This document shows positions 1 through 7,171 of a stretch of 15,644 nt of DNA, piece by piece; position 1 is the first letter of the stretch, and the number at the start of each line of letters is the position of its first letter. Position numbers and translations under genes: made by a program. The notes under the pieces were generated by a model. The model was not told where the DNA came from. It did not search any database and saw only the letters and a list, made by a program, of their open reading frames with translations. Source of the stretch: JBOGED01 sp050743625 (GTDB lineage: Bacteria; Actinomycetota; Nitriliruptoria; Euzebyales; Egibacteraceae); the NCBI GenBank assembly GCA_050743625.1, contig JBOGED010000286.1, positions 1 to 15,644 on the forward strand. Direction: 5' to 3'.

Positions 1-125
1 GTATACGGAGGAAAACTGCGGGCCAAAGGCGGGCTGGACCGCATGATGGCGCCTTGCGGGCCGGGGCTGTGCCCGGCTCGGGGACATCCCATACCAGCGG
101 CGAGACCATCGCCCACACGCTTCTG

Positions 126-141
126 CCGACGCAATTGTCGG
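126..141 (-). terminator. Candidate hairpin after the PH-domain gene
   Basis: Arms CCGAC and GTCGG flank a 6-nt loop about 24 bp beyond the stop of the leftward PH-domain gene. A second GC-rich hairpin (GCCGGG/CCCGGC) lies at 60-77. Neither has a clear T-run, so intrinsic termination is only a suggestion. I recognise nothing else in bases 1-164. Confidence 0.25.
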
Positions 142-164
142 AGCAAAGCATCTGCTGGCTGACT

Positions 165-668
165 TCAAGGAATTTGTGCGCCAGAGATACGGTGGGCATG
201 CCGCTCGGCCAGGAGTCGTTTCAAGACGGAGCAGAACTCGTCTGGGTTCGGCATATAGGTAATTACCATCGGCGCCGAAGCATGCCCCGCGGACTCCAGC
301 AGAAATTCGCCGTAGTGAAACATATAGCCGGGAATCGAACGATCGTAGGTGAGGCCCGTTACGTGCTGCAGCGGCAGGACCACGGTCTCGCGTGTGAACA
401 GTCCGGAGACGTGGAGAACTTGCGTGGTGGTCACGATGATCCGGTCGACCCACCACTCGGCCGCCCGCTGGATGAATCGGAGAGTGAACAGGACGCTCAG
501 CAATGCGAGGAACATGCCGAGACCCAGACGGCCGTGAAGGTAAAGCTGAAACGCGACTATCCCGGTGACGGCTGCGGAAGCCGCGGAGGGAATAAGAACC
601 AAGAGATGCTGACGCGTGGCTTCTATGCGGTCTTCATGAGGGATTGCGGAATGCCACCTGTTGGGCAT
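165..668 (-). CDS. Bacterial PH-domain (bPH2/YdbS-like) membrane protein
   Basis: This 167-residue protein begins MPNRWHSAIPHED. Two hydrophobic segments lie at about residues 20-40 and 44-62, followed by a basic/aromatic linker (RFIQRAAEWWVDRIIVTT) and a compact beta-rich domain to the end. This is the usual layout of membrane-anchored bacterial PH (DUF304/bPH2) proteins, where LFTRETVVLPLQHV is the typical core strand pattern. The family is membrane-bound and its biochemical role is poorly known. I chose the ATG at 668 because AGGACA lies just upstream and homology-like sequence begins there. The same frame stays open upstream to about 1247, so a longer form from GTG 1118 is possible (see 669-1118). 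It lies downstream of, and on the same strand as, the small membrane gene at 1154-1459, so the two may be cotranscribed. Confidence 0.7.
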   Translation of the reverse strand: MPNRWHSAIPHEDRIEATRQHLLVLIPSAASAAVTGIVAFQLYLHGRLGLGMFLALLSVLFTLRFIQRAAEWWVDRIIVTTTQVLHVSGLFTRETVVLPLQHVTGLTYDRSIPGYMFHYGEFLLESAGHASAPMVITYMPNPDEFCSVLKRLLAERHAHRISGAQIP

Positions 669-1118
669 GGTATGTCCTGTCGCGGGTTGTGCTGTAGCGG
701 TGACATGAGCGGTGTCGGTTTCGAGCGTGTCACAAGCCTGTCGAGAGAGCCGCTGCCACGGCCGTAGAGGAACCCACAACGGCGGGAGTTCACGGTGCGT
801 GACCATCGCGTAGCGGCGGGTAGATCGAGCCTGTTGGCGAAGGTGGCCGTCTTCGGTACCGACAACAACTCGTGAGTACTGGGCTTGGCCTCGACCGCAC
901 GCCGAGCAGTAGATGACATGCAGGCTTGGCCGGCCGGGTCGGCAGCCGCATCGATGGCACGTACCCGCTCTTGTAGGTTGAACGTTGACTCGTGGCGGAG
1001 CGGGCTGAGCGACGAGGATGTCCTCGACGTCTGCCTGCGCCGCTGGCGCGATCGGAGGCTTGATACGCTGCGGCCACGGAGTCGCCGCGCGATATCTCTG
1101 CAGAGCGGCACGCTCCAC
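669..1118 (-). other. In-frame open extension with zinc-ribbon-like CxxC pair, uncertain coding
   Basis: These 450 bases separate the small membrane gene from the PH-domain gene and form an uninterrupted frame in phase with the latter. The frame encodes two knuckle-like motifs, TCHRCGC (about 975) and YCSACGRG (about 905), spaced like a zinc ribbon. A GTG at 1118 is preceded by AGAGG at about 7 bases, only 36 bases after the stop of the upstream gene. If translated, it would give a 317-residue zinc-ribbon plus PH-domain protein. Against this, the rest of the stretch is rich in Arg, Pro and Gln and resembles no family I know, and third-position GC is unremarkable. I consider it undecided; otherwise this gap holds nothing I recognise. 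Confidence 0.3.
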
Positions 1119-1153
1119 GCTTGAACCTCTGGAAAGTTTCGGCAGGCGTGGTA

Positions 1154-1459
1154 TCACCGCACGCTCCCCTGTTGCGTCACGACCACGACCGCGAGCGGGA
1201 CATCGTGGCTCGGATCGGTTATCGAGATTGATTGCGGTGGTTGCCACGTCGAGAGCTGGATTGAGTCCTCAAGAAGCAGCGCGTTGTGTGTGTCCTCCTG
1301 ACGGCGCAGGTAGGCCTCGGCGAGCAGTACACCGATTACCACTGGAGCGCTCTCCATGATGACGAAGGCGATGAGTAGACCTCCAGCGAGCAAGACGAAT
1401 ATGAACGTCAGACCGATCACCGCGACCAGGGCAAGCAAGGAAAGACCCAAGCCGTCCAC
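1154..1459 (-). CDS. Small hypothetical membrane protein
   Basis: A 101-residue protein of unknown function. The N-terminus (residues 1-48) is strongly hydrophobic and can form one long or two short transmembrane segments (LSLLALVAVIGLTFIFVLLA, then GGLLIAFVIMESAPVVIGVL). An acidic/polar tail follows (RRQEDTHNALLLED) and a beta-like end (VPLAVVVVTQQ). The start is GTG at 1459, chosen because a very strong GGAGGAGG ribosome site stands 5 bases upstream. An upstream start in the same frame would lack a comparable site. A promoter-like sequence with a palindromic operator lies 85-115 bp upstream (1545-1574), shared in type with the zinc-ribbon gene at 2993. It is transcribed away from the GntR regulator and leads into the PH-domain gene. 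Confidence 0.6.
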   Translation of the reverse strand: MDGLGLSLLALVAVIGLTFIFVLLAGGLLIAFVIMESAPVVIGVLLAEAYLRRQEDTHNALLLEDSIQLSTWQPPQSISITDPSHDVPLAVVVVTQQGSVR

Positions 1460-1544
1460 GTGTTCCTCCTCCGACAGAGGTGGATCTACGCCTTGCGCGC
1501 ACCGCCTCGGCGCGGAGCCGAGTGCGGCACTTGCGGGCAAGACG

Positions 1545-1574
1545 AGCGTACGCATGGTCAGACCATTGCGTCAA
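1545..1574 (-). promoter_or_regulatory. Promoter-like sequence for the small membrane protein gene
   Basis: Read on the minus strand: a -35-like TTGACG (1574-1569), an 18-bp spacer and a -10-like TACGCT (1550-1545). The spacer contains the perfect palindrome TGGTCTGACCA. The arrangement closely mirrors the promoter at 2934-2962 (TTGACG, 17 bp, TACACT). A transcript would start near 1538 and have a leader of about 80 nt. Confidence 0.5.
1555..1565. promoter_or_regulatory. Candidate FadR-type GntR operator, copy 1
   Basis: TGGTCAGACCA here is TGGTCTGACCA on the minus strand, identical to the site at 2941-2951. It matches the FadR-subfamily operator form TnGTnnnACnA in all six fixed positions. 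Flanking CGCA and TGCG extend the symmetry with a one-base bulge. It lies inside a promoter spacer, where a bound protein would be expected to repress. Confidence 0.5.
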
Positions 1575-1592
1575 GAGACCATCAGATTGTCG

Positions 1593-1610
1593 TCAAGAAG
1601 TTTGTCTTGA
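1593..1610. repeat. Short inverted repeat in the regulator/membrane gene intergenic region
   Basis: TCAAGA and TCTTGA flank six bases. A second short inverted repeat (ATGGG/CCCAT) lies at 1696-1715. Both are in the 349-bp region 1460-1808 between the leftward membrane gene and the rightward GntR gene. They could be further protein sites but may be chance. Confidence 0.2.
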
Positions 1611-1719
1611 GGCTGCCCATGTCCTCGCGCCGACCTTCCCACGCCTGGCGGGTGCAGGACACGGTGGGGTGGCGACCTCCAGCGGAACCCTCTATATGGG
1701 ACAAATCTGCCCCATGGAC

Positions 1720-1747
1720 TTGGTACGGTGGCCGCGCAGACTAAGGT
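1720..1747 (+). promoter_or_regulatory. Possible promoter of the GntR regulator
   Basis: A weak -35-like TTGGTA (1720-1725), a 16-bp spacer and a -10-like TAAGGT (1742-1747) lie about 60 bp before the regulator start. The -10 overlaps the operator-like AGGTCTGACAA. The hexamers are weaker than at the two related promoters, so this is tentative. Confidence 0.3.
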
Positions 1748-1754
1748 CTGACAA
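1744..1754 (+). promoter_or_regulatory. Candidate FadR-type operator, variant copy 2 (autoregulation)
   Basis: AGGTCTGACAA shares the core GGTCTGAC with the two perfect sites at 1555 and 2941 and matches five of six fixed positions of TnGTnnnACnA. A separate inverted pair, AAGGTCT (1743-1749) and AGACCTT (1789-1795), also frames the leader. The location just before the GntR start suggests autoregulation. Confidence 0.4.
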
Positions 1755-1808
1755 ACAGTCCACTGATAACATGGCCTGTAGCCCTATTAGACCTTGGGGA
1801 GGATTGGC

Positions 1809-2579
1809 ATGCGTTTCGAACGAGTCGAGCGGGAGCCCGTGCACCGAAAGGTCGCAGAGCGCATCCGCCAGACGATCCGTGCCGGTTTACTCGCTCCAGG
1901 AGAGGAGCTGCCGGCTGAACGGGAGCTCGCCGAGCAGCTTGGCGTGGGCCGGACCAGCATCCGCGAGGCCATCAGAGAGCTGGAGGCGGAGGGGCTGCTC
2001 ACACGGAGCGGGACCACGTCGCTCCGGATGACCGTTGCCCAGCCTTCCATGGAGCCGGTGCTCAAGGCGCTCAGGAATACGCTGCAACTGGCATTTATTC
2101 CCCCCGAGCAACTCGTCGACCTCCGTTGCGGGCTGGAGACGATGGCGGTAGAGCGCGCCGTCGACGAGCCTCAAAACGAGCAGCGCAAAGAGGAGCGTGC
2201 AGATTGCCTCCAAGAGGCACGGGAAGCCCTCGCTATCATGCGCGCACGGGACGCCAGCATTCGAGAATTCAGCCTTGCCCACACCCGTTTCCATATCGCT
2301 ATTGTCGGCGCATCAGGCAATCAGCTCATATACGGTATTATGCAAGCGCTAGAAGAGCCCATCACGCAGAACATATTCGAGTCACTGATGGCCCAAACAA
2401 GTGATGCGCAGGAGGGAGTCCGGCAGCAGCATAGCAATTTGCACGAAGAACTTATAAGGCAACTCGACGCGGGTCACGCCGATAGGGCGAGACAGATCGT
2501 CTACGACGACATCATGGGTTTTTACACCGACCCTTTCGCTCCCCGGCAGCCCTTCAACGCTGACCGAGAAGAGCCCTAG
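1809..2579 (+). CDS. FadR-subfamily GntR transcriptional regulator
   Basis: A 256-residue regulator. Residues about 8-75 form the GntR winged helix-turn-helix, with the typical PGEELPAERELAEQLGVGRT and SIREAIRELEAEGLL stretches. Residues about 90-245 form the all-helical FCD ligand-binding domain, with the FHIAIVGASGNQLI helix and the late His-containing helix (NLHEELIRQLDAGHADRAR) that usually contribute metal and ligand contacts. FCD regulators typically respond to small organic acids; the effector cannot be named here. The start is ATG 1809, six bases after GGGAGG; a TTG further upstream would put that site inside the gene. Three copies of an operator-like sequence near its own and both neighbouring promoters make it a likely local and self regulator. 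Confidence 0.9.
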   Translation: MRFERVEREPVHRKVAERIRQTIRAGLLAPGEELPAERELAEQLGVGRTSIREAIRELEAEGLLTRSGTTSLRMTVAQPSMEPVLKALRNTLQLAFIPPEQLVDLRCGLETMAVERAVDEPQNEQRKEERADCLQEAREALAIMRARDASIREFSLAHTRFHIAIVGASGNQLIYGIMQALEEPITQNIFESLMAQTSDAQEGVRQQHSNLHEELIRQLDAGHADRARQIVYDDIMGFYTDPFAPRQPFNADREEP

Positions 2580-2680
2580 ATCTGGATACACGGATCGCCA
2601 GAAGACGTGAGCGCGAGATCGCCGACGGATGCGTCCTCGACGCCCCACCGATCCAGACCCAAGGAATAGCACACCAACAC

Positions 2681-2699
2681 ATCGACAACATTTGTCGAT
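2681..2699. repeat. Perfect 8-bp-arm palindrome downstream of the GntR gene
   Basis: ATCGACAA and TTGTCGAT flank a 3-base centre, about 100 bp after the regulator stop. No T-run follows, so it looks more like a protein-binding site or a simple hairpin than an intrinsic terminator. A second AT-rich inverted repeat (ATACA/TGTAT) is at 2783-2795. The rest of the 413-bp gap 2580-2992 holds no recognisable gene. Confidence 0.35.
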
Positions 2700-2933
2700 C
2701 ACGGTTGTCCAAGCGCCTAGGAGTTGAGCGCGCGCGCTCATAACTCAGCCCGCCACATCGAGACCAACCGCAGCGTACCCATATACATAGTGTATTAAGC
2801 GGGTGAAGTATCCTATTTCCTGCCTTTTTGCCCTGCCTGCCGTACTTCGACGCATCACAATTGTCCCTTCTTGGCGCTTGGCGCATTCTCAAGCCGCTCT
2901 GCCCGCTAGGCATGTCCAAAGATTTGGTCTACT

Positions 2934-2962
2934 TTGACGTTGGTCTGACCAGTAGGTACACT
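2934..2962 (+). promoter_or_regulatory. Strong promoter-like sequence for the zinc-ribbon gene
   Basis: TTGACG (2934-2939), a 17-bp spacer and TACACT (2957-2962) make a good sigma-70/SigA-type promoter. The spacer starts with the palindrome TGGTCTGACCA. Predicted transcription from about 2969 gives a leader of roughly 25 nt before the GTG start at 2993, which supports that start over upstream alternatives. Confidence 0.6.
2941..2951. promoter_or_regulatory. Candidate FadR-type GntR operator, copy 3
   Basis: TGGTCTGACCA is a perfect palindrome around a central base and matches TnGTnnnACnA fully. It lies between the -35 and -10 of the promoter at 2934-2962, and an identical site sits in the equivalent place at 1555-1565. 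The natural candidate ligand is the FadR-type regulator encoded about 360 bp upstream. Confidence 0.5.
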
Positions 2963-2992
2963 GACCACAGGTCTCACACGTCGAGGTGTCAG

Positions 2993-3646
2993 GTGAAGAC
3001 AGATCAGCAGGACAGTGCAAATCCCACCGAATGGTCGTCTGAAGACCCCCGCGTCGTCCAGCGGCTCGATCCAGCTCCCGCTCACGCCCGAAGGCCGCGC
3101 CGAGTGATGCACGGCGCCGAGGACTCACCAGCCGGTGAGTATCCAATCACCACCGAGGCTGAGGATTACGTCCGGTACATCGACGAGATCCGCAACACCG
3201 CCGACCTACTCGAGCGACTCGAGCCACGTACCATCCGCCTCGGGGAAGCCCCCCACGCACTACACGCCCCCCAGGCCCACCCATCTCACCGGCTCACTGA
3301 CACCGTGGCGATACTGCGCGATTGGGCGAATCGAGTCTCCCTGGAATCCAGAATTGCACTCGCCACGTTACACAAGCTGCACGACAACTCACCATGGACA
3401 CGTGAGGAACTCATCTGTGAGCTGGCACACGAATTCGGGGCACCCGTCGGCATCCTCAAACGCCAAGTAGTCGATTTGGCGGGCTGCGATACACAGCTCC
3501 GCTGCCCCTCTTGTACCCGCGGGAACCTTATCCCCGAGACGTTCCTCACCAATATGCCCATCATGCGTATTGCCTTCTCTTGGTGCGACGACTGCAACGT
3601 TGGCTGGCCATCCGACTGGTCCGCTGCAGCCGGTGGGCGCCGTTAG
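2993..3646 (+). CDS. Hypothetical protein with C-terminal zinc ribbon
   Basis: A 217-residue protein I do not recognise as a named family. Residues about 38-80 contain an acidic helical stretch (AEDYVRYIDEIRNTADLLER). A helical region follows at about 105-165 (SRIALATLHKLHD, TREELICELAHEFGAPVGIL). The end carries two CxxC knuckles, RCPSC and WCDDC, about 25 residues apart, as in a zinc ribbon. I chose GTG 2993 because GAGG lies six bases upstream and a promoter-like sequence ends just before it. ATG 3107 would give a shorter protein still containing all visible structure, while upstream ATG/TTG candidates would lie before the promoter. No signal peptide or membrane segment is seen, so it is probably cytoplasmic. 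It converges with the glycerate kinase gene. Confidence 0.55.
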   Translation: MKTDQQDSANPTEWSSEDPRVVQRLDPAPAHARRPRRVMHGAEDSPAGEYPITTEAEDYVRYIDEIRNTADLLERLEPRTIRLGEAPHALHAPQAHPSHRLTDTVAILRDWANRVSLESRIALATLHKLHDNSPWTREELICELAHEFGAPVGILKRQVVDLAGCDTQLRCPSCTRGNLIPETFLTNMPIMRIAFSWCDDCNVGWPSDWSAAAGGRR

Positions 3647-3741
3647 GACAAGCGTTCCCACCGCCGACCGCGATACGAAACGTCGCCCGCCAAAGCGCGG
3701 AGCCGCCTTCAGCGATGGCTGATCGCTCTGGCCCTCAGGAC

Positions 3742-3760
3742 CGTAACGCCGGGCGTTACG
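3742..3760. terminator. Hairpin at the convergent gene ends
   Basis: CGTAACGCC and GGCGTTACG form a perfect 9-bp-arm palindrome around one central G. It overlaps the TAA stop of the leftward glycerate kinase gene and lies about 95 bp beyond the rightward zinc-ribbon gene. There is no T-run, so it may be a factor-assisted or bidirectional terminator, or a protein-binding palindrome. Confidence 0.35.
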
Positions 3761-4933
3761 CGGCGACGCGGAGGCGGCTGGCGGGTAACCGCGTTCCGAT
3801 GAGGATGGTGCGCATGACGCGCTCGGCGCAGCATGCGAGCAGGTCGCCTGCGGTGTCGATGGCCTGCTCGAGGGAGCACGGCGCCCGCAAGATCGACGAG
3901 AAGGCGTCGATCCCCGCGTCGTAGTTGTCGTCGGCGCCGTCGCCAATCGTTCCGGCGAGGGCGATGACAGGGAGGCCGCGGGCCTTCGCGCGGCGTGCGA
4001 CCTCGGCGGGAATCTTGCCGCGGGGGGTCTGGTGGTCGATGGCACCCTCGGCCGTCAGGACGAGGTCCGCACGGTCGAGCAGGCGGTCGAAGTCGAGGTA
4101 CCGCATGACGATGTCGTAGCGCGGGTGCAGCCGGGCGCCGAGGAAGGCGAAAAGTCCCGCGCCGAGGCCACCGGAGGCGCCGCCGCCAGGGATCTCCCGG
4201 ACGTCGGCGCGCAGATCGCGGCGGACGACGGCTGCGAAGCGCTCGAGCGCGTGCTCGAGCTGCGTGACGGTCTCGGGTGTGGCGCCCTTCTGTGGCCCGA
4301 ACACGCGCGCGACGCCGTGTGGGCCGCACAGGATGTTGTGCCAGTTCAGCGCGACGTCGATGCGTACGTTCCGCAGCCGCGGGTCGAGGCGGGAGCAGTC
4401 GATCCGGTCCAGGCGCGCGAGGGCGGCTCCGCCGTAGCCGATCTCGTGGCCGTTCGCGTCGAGCAAACGAGCGCCAAGCGCCTGGGCCATGCCGGCGCCT
4501 ACGTCGTTGGTGCCAGAGTCTCCGCAGCCCACGAGTATCCGCTCGACATCGAGGTCCAGCGCTGCGGCGATCAGCTCGCCGACGCCATACGTGGTCGTGC
4601 GGAGCGGGTCGCGCTGGTCCCGTGGCACGAGCCGCAGCCCCGCGGCCGCGGCCATCTCCACGACCGCCGTACGAGGTCCCGAATCCCCGAGGAGCCCGAC
4701 CTGCGCCTCGACGGGCGCACCCACGGGACCCGTGACGGTAACGGGGTGCAGTGTCCCGCCGGTCGCGCGGACCAGGGCGGCGGTCGTGCCCTCACCCCCG
4801 TCTACCAGCGGCGCCATCGTGATGGCGGCCTTGGGGTCGGCCCGGCGCACCCCGCGGCGATACCTTTGGCCACCGCGTCGGCGTCGAGGCTTTCCTTGAA
4901 CCCGGAAGGGGCGATCAGGATGTGGAGAGTCAT
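3756..4933 (-). pseudogene. Glycerate kinase (GarK/GlxK family), single -1 frameshift
   Basis: Glycerate 2-kinase phosphorylates glycerate with ATP, feeding it into central carbon metabolism. The start is ATG 4933, after AGGAG at nine bases. The first ~28 residues (HILIAPSGFKESLDADAVAK) are in one frame. The remainder, from about 4851 to the stop, is in another and carries the family signatures: APLVDGGEGTTAALV, GCGDSGTNDVGAGMAQALGA, NWHNILCGPHGVARVFGPQK, IPGGGASGGLGAGL and LTAEGAIDHQTPRGK. Restoring one base in the C/G run at 4850-4853 joins the frames into about 392 residues, close to the family's usual 375-385. The gene follows the permease by 24 bp, a clear two-gene operon. The indel is in a homopolymer, so it may be a sequencing error and the enzyme may be intact. 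Confidence 0.85.
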
Positions 4934-4957
4934 CGGTGTTTCTCCTAAGAGTGCGGG

Positions 4958-6417
4958 TTATCCGGTGAGGTTCAGGCCGAGGGCCGGCCAGACGGTGAAG
5001 GCGAACAGGACAAGCAGGACGAGGTGCAACGGTCCTAGCACGGCCGCGAGCCGCAGCAGATCTCCGGCGGTGTAGGGATGGCCTGTGGGAAGCGAGTCGA
5101 GACGGCTGAACATCGCCACCGGCTTCGCGCTGACCGCCAGCGTCTGGCAGAAGCCGGCCGCCGCCGTCGACAGGAACGCGAGCGCGGTCGGATCGAGGTG
5201 CATCGACCCGGCAAGCAGCACGACCAGGGGCACGAGCACGGACGACCGGGCCGTGCGCGACGTGATCACGAGGTGCGCGAGAAGGCTGACACCGGCCACG
5301 ATCGTGACGACGAGGAGGGGTGAGGGGCTTGCACCCGCCTGCGAGAACGCCGCCTCGGCGAGCCATCCCGCCGCGCCCGAAGACACCAGTGCCTCTCCCA
5401 GCACCAGCGTGGCCGCGAGGAACAGAAGCAACGACCACTGCACGTGCTTCATCCCCTCGGCGAATGAGATGACGCCGGTGCCGGGTGCCGTGACGATCAG
5501 GGCGCCGGCCAACGCCACGACCGTGGCGTCGATGCCGTGAAGCGGCTCGGTGAGCCACAGCGCGACAAGGGCAACCACGACCGCGGCGACGCGGCGCTCC
5601 GCCGACGACAGCGGCCCCGCACCATCGCCCAGCCCTGCCGGCAGCGCGCGGCCACGCTCGTCCGCCGTCAGGAACAGCCGCAAGATCGCGTAACAGGACA
5701 ACCCACAGCTGCACACGGCGAACGGCAGCCCGAGCACCCCGAGCAGGCGATGCGCTCTCCACCCAGGCTGGCGATCAGCTCAGCCGCGACGAGGTGCGCT
5801 CCGGCGCCCAGCAGCGAGGCCACCGCGGACAGCAGGATCATGCTCGGGAACAGGAGCGCGAGCGCGCGCGTCACCCGACGATCCCCAATTGGCTCGGCGA
5901 GCGCGGCGAACACGGGCACCATGAGCGCCGCGCGACCGGAGGTCGCGGGCACTACGAACGACGTACCGAGCACGACGGCGGTGAGCAGCCAGAACAGCTG
6001 GCCGACATTGCGCGCGCGTGCGGCGACCTTGGCGACCAGCCGCTGTGACAACCCTGACGCCGACACCGCCGCCGCCACGATGAACGACGCGAGCAGCAGC
6101 CATACGGTGCTGTCGCCCATGCTCACGAACAGCGTGTCCGCCGCGACTCCTCCGGCCAGAACGAGCGACCCGGCCGCGGCGAGGGACACGAAGGTGTCGT
6201 CGAGATCGGTCATGGTCCACCCGACGATCGCGAGGCCGAACGCCACGAGCACCACGCGTGCAGGGGGTGCGAGGCCGGTCAGCCCAACCCACCCCCCGAC
6301 CCCGACGCACACGGCGGCCAGCAGGGCGCCGCACGTACGGGGCGCGGGCCGTGGCGGCTTGCGCCTCGCGGGTTGCGCGACGGTGACGGGAGCTTGACGG
6401 GTCAGTGTCGCGGTCAT
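4958..6417 (-). pseudogene. SLC13/DASS-family anion permease, single -1 frameshift
   Basis: A polytopic inner-membrane transporter of the divalent-anion:sodium symporter/SLC13 type, which typically carries di- or hydroxycarboxylates. Two frames meet near 5752. The N-terminal part (6417 to about 5752) has hydrophobic helices and the first substrate-loop-like segment, FVVPATSGRAALMVPVFA. The C-terminal part (to 4958) has LLLFLAATLVLGEALVSSGA and the second repeat segment, VITSRTARSSVLVPLVVLLA. Adding one base in GAGCGCATCG joins them as one ~486-residue protein, a normal length. The start is ATG 6417 with GGTGA nearby; an ATG at 6453 is possible. Its pairing with glycerate kinase suggests glycerate or a related acid as substrate, which is inference. 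The break could be real decay or an indel error. Confidence 0.75.
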
Positions 6418-6462
6418 GGCCGTCACCTTGCGCGCGCACTGTGAGAGCCCCATGAGTCCCGA

Positions 6463-6478
6463 GTGAGAGCTTCCTCAC
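6463..6478. repeat. Inverted repeat upstream of the permease gene
   Basis: GTGAG and CTCAC flank six bases about 46 bp before the permease start, and GTGAGAG recurs at 6441. It is a plausible regulator site for the permease/glycerate kinase operon, but it is short and unsupported by other evidence. Confidence 0.25.
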
Positions 6479-6529
6479 GGAATCGTGCAGAGTATGCTCA
6501 CAGCCGCTGGGTGGTGCAGATGCGGGCTT

Positions 6530-6587
6530 TTCCTGCGCTGTGCAGAGTTAGGCCGGTATACCGGCATTACTCTGCACAGTGCAGGAA
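6530..6587. repeat. Long imperfect palindrome, 26 of 29 positions paired
   Basis: The centre is at 6558/6559, within the perfect 14-bp core GCCGGTATACCGGC. Moving outward, TGCAGAGT (6541-6548) pairs with ACTCTGCA (6569-6576), and CCTGCGCTG (6532-6540) with CAGTGCAGG (6577-6585). Mismatches are only at 6537/6580, 6549/6568 and 6551/6566. TGCAGAGT also occurs as a direct copy at 6486-6493. It directly precedes the truncated methyltransferase remnant. Its length exceeds that of a common operator; an inserted palindromic element, a recombination product or a large operator are options. Confidence 0.8.
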
Positions 6588-6589
6588 TT

Positions 6590-7143
6590 TGCGGCGGTGG
6601 CGGGGCCCGAGTGCTCGACGTCGGCTGCGGCCACGGCACTCCCGAGCTGATCATGGCGCGCGCGTTCCCGAGTCCCGATTCCACGGGATCGACGTGCATG
6701 CCGGGTCGATCGACGTGGCCCGGCTCGCGGCGTCCGCAGCGGGCGTGGACGATCGGGTCAGCTTCGCCGTGGCGGACGCGGCGGATGACCTCGGCAGCGA
6801 CTACGACCTGGTCTGCTTCTTCGACTCGTTCCACCACGCCGGTGACCCGGTGGCGGCCGCCCGGCACGCGCGAGCAGCGCTGCGCCGCGATGGCGTCTTG
6901 ATGCTCGTCGAGCCGCGCGCCGGCGACCGTGTCGAGGACAACCGGAACGTCGTGGGCTTGACCTACTCCGCGGCATCGACATTGGTGTGCGTGCCGGACG
7001 CGCTGTCCCAGGGCGCCACCGAGGCGCTGGGCGGGCAGGCCGGCCCCGCGCGCCTCGAAGAGGTGCTCTTGCGCGCGGGCTTCACCCGCGTGCGGGTCGC
7101 CGCGGAGGCGCCGTTCAACCTGGTGGTGGAGGCACGGCCGTAA
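6590..7143 (+). pseudogene. Class I SAM-dependent methyltransferase remnant, 5' truncated and frameshifted
   Basis: The SAM-binding motif I, ARVLDVGCGHGTPELIMARAF, lies at about 6605-6667. The protein then continues in another frame from about 6670: SRFHGIDVHAGSIDVARLAA, CFFDSFHHAGDPVAAARHAR, LMLVEPRAGD, VGLTYSAASTLVCVPDAL and a C-terminal LEEVLLRAGFTRVRVA. One missing G in TTCCCGAGTCC restores the frame. The sequence resembles proteins of about 350 residues that carry a winged-helix N-terminal domain before the methyltransferase fold (Rv2258c-like). Here nothing of that N-terminal half remains, and recognisable coding begins immediately after the 58-bp palindrome. No start codon with a ribosome site is evident. 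It is probably non-functional. Confidence 0.75.
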
Positions 7144-7171
7144 CCTTCTCTGTGGCCAAGCCAATTCCGGG

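Noticed and set aside
1..8. GTATACGG at the window start also occurs inside the IS transposase start at 15604
   Set aside because: The match ends after eight bases and surrounding sequence differs, so it is not evidence of a second IS copy at the left edge.
54..767. A 237-codon open frame on the plus strand
   Set aside because: It overlaps the PH-domain gene in antisense and shows no domain, and the PH-domain reading is far more protein-like.
4032..5075. A 347-codon open frame on the plus strand
   Set aside because: It is antisense to the glycerate kinase and permease genes, with low-complexity Arg/Glu/Gly content and no family similarity.
3756..5762. A single 668-codon open frame on the minus strand spanning glycerate kinase and the permease
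   Set aside because: Its N-terminal third is Arg/Pro/Gly-rich out-of-frame reading of the permease gene. Only the part after about 4851 encodes glycerate kinase, and the real start of that gene at 4933 is in another frame.
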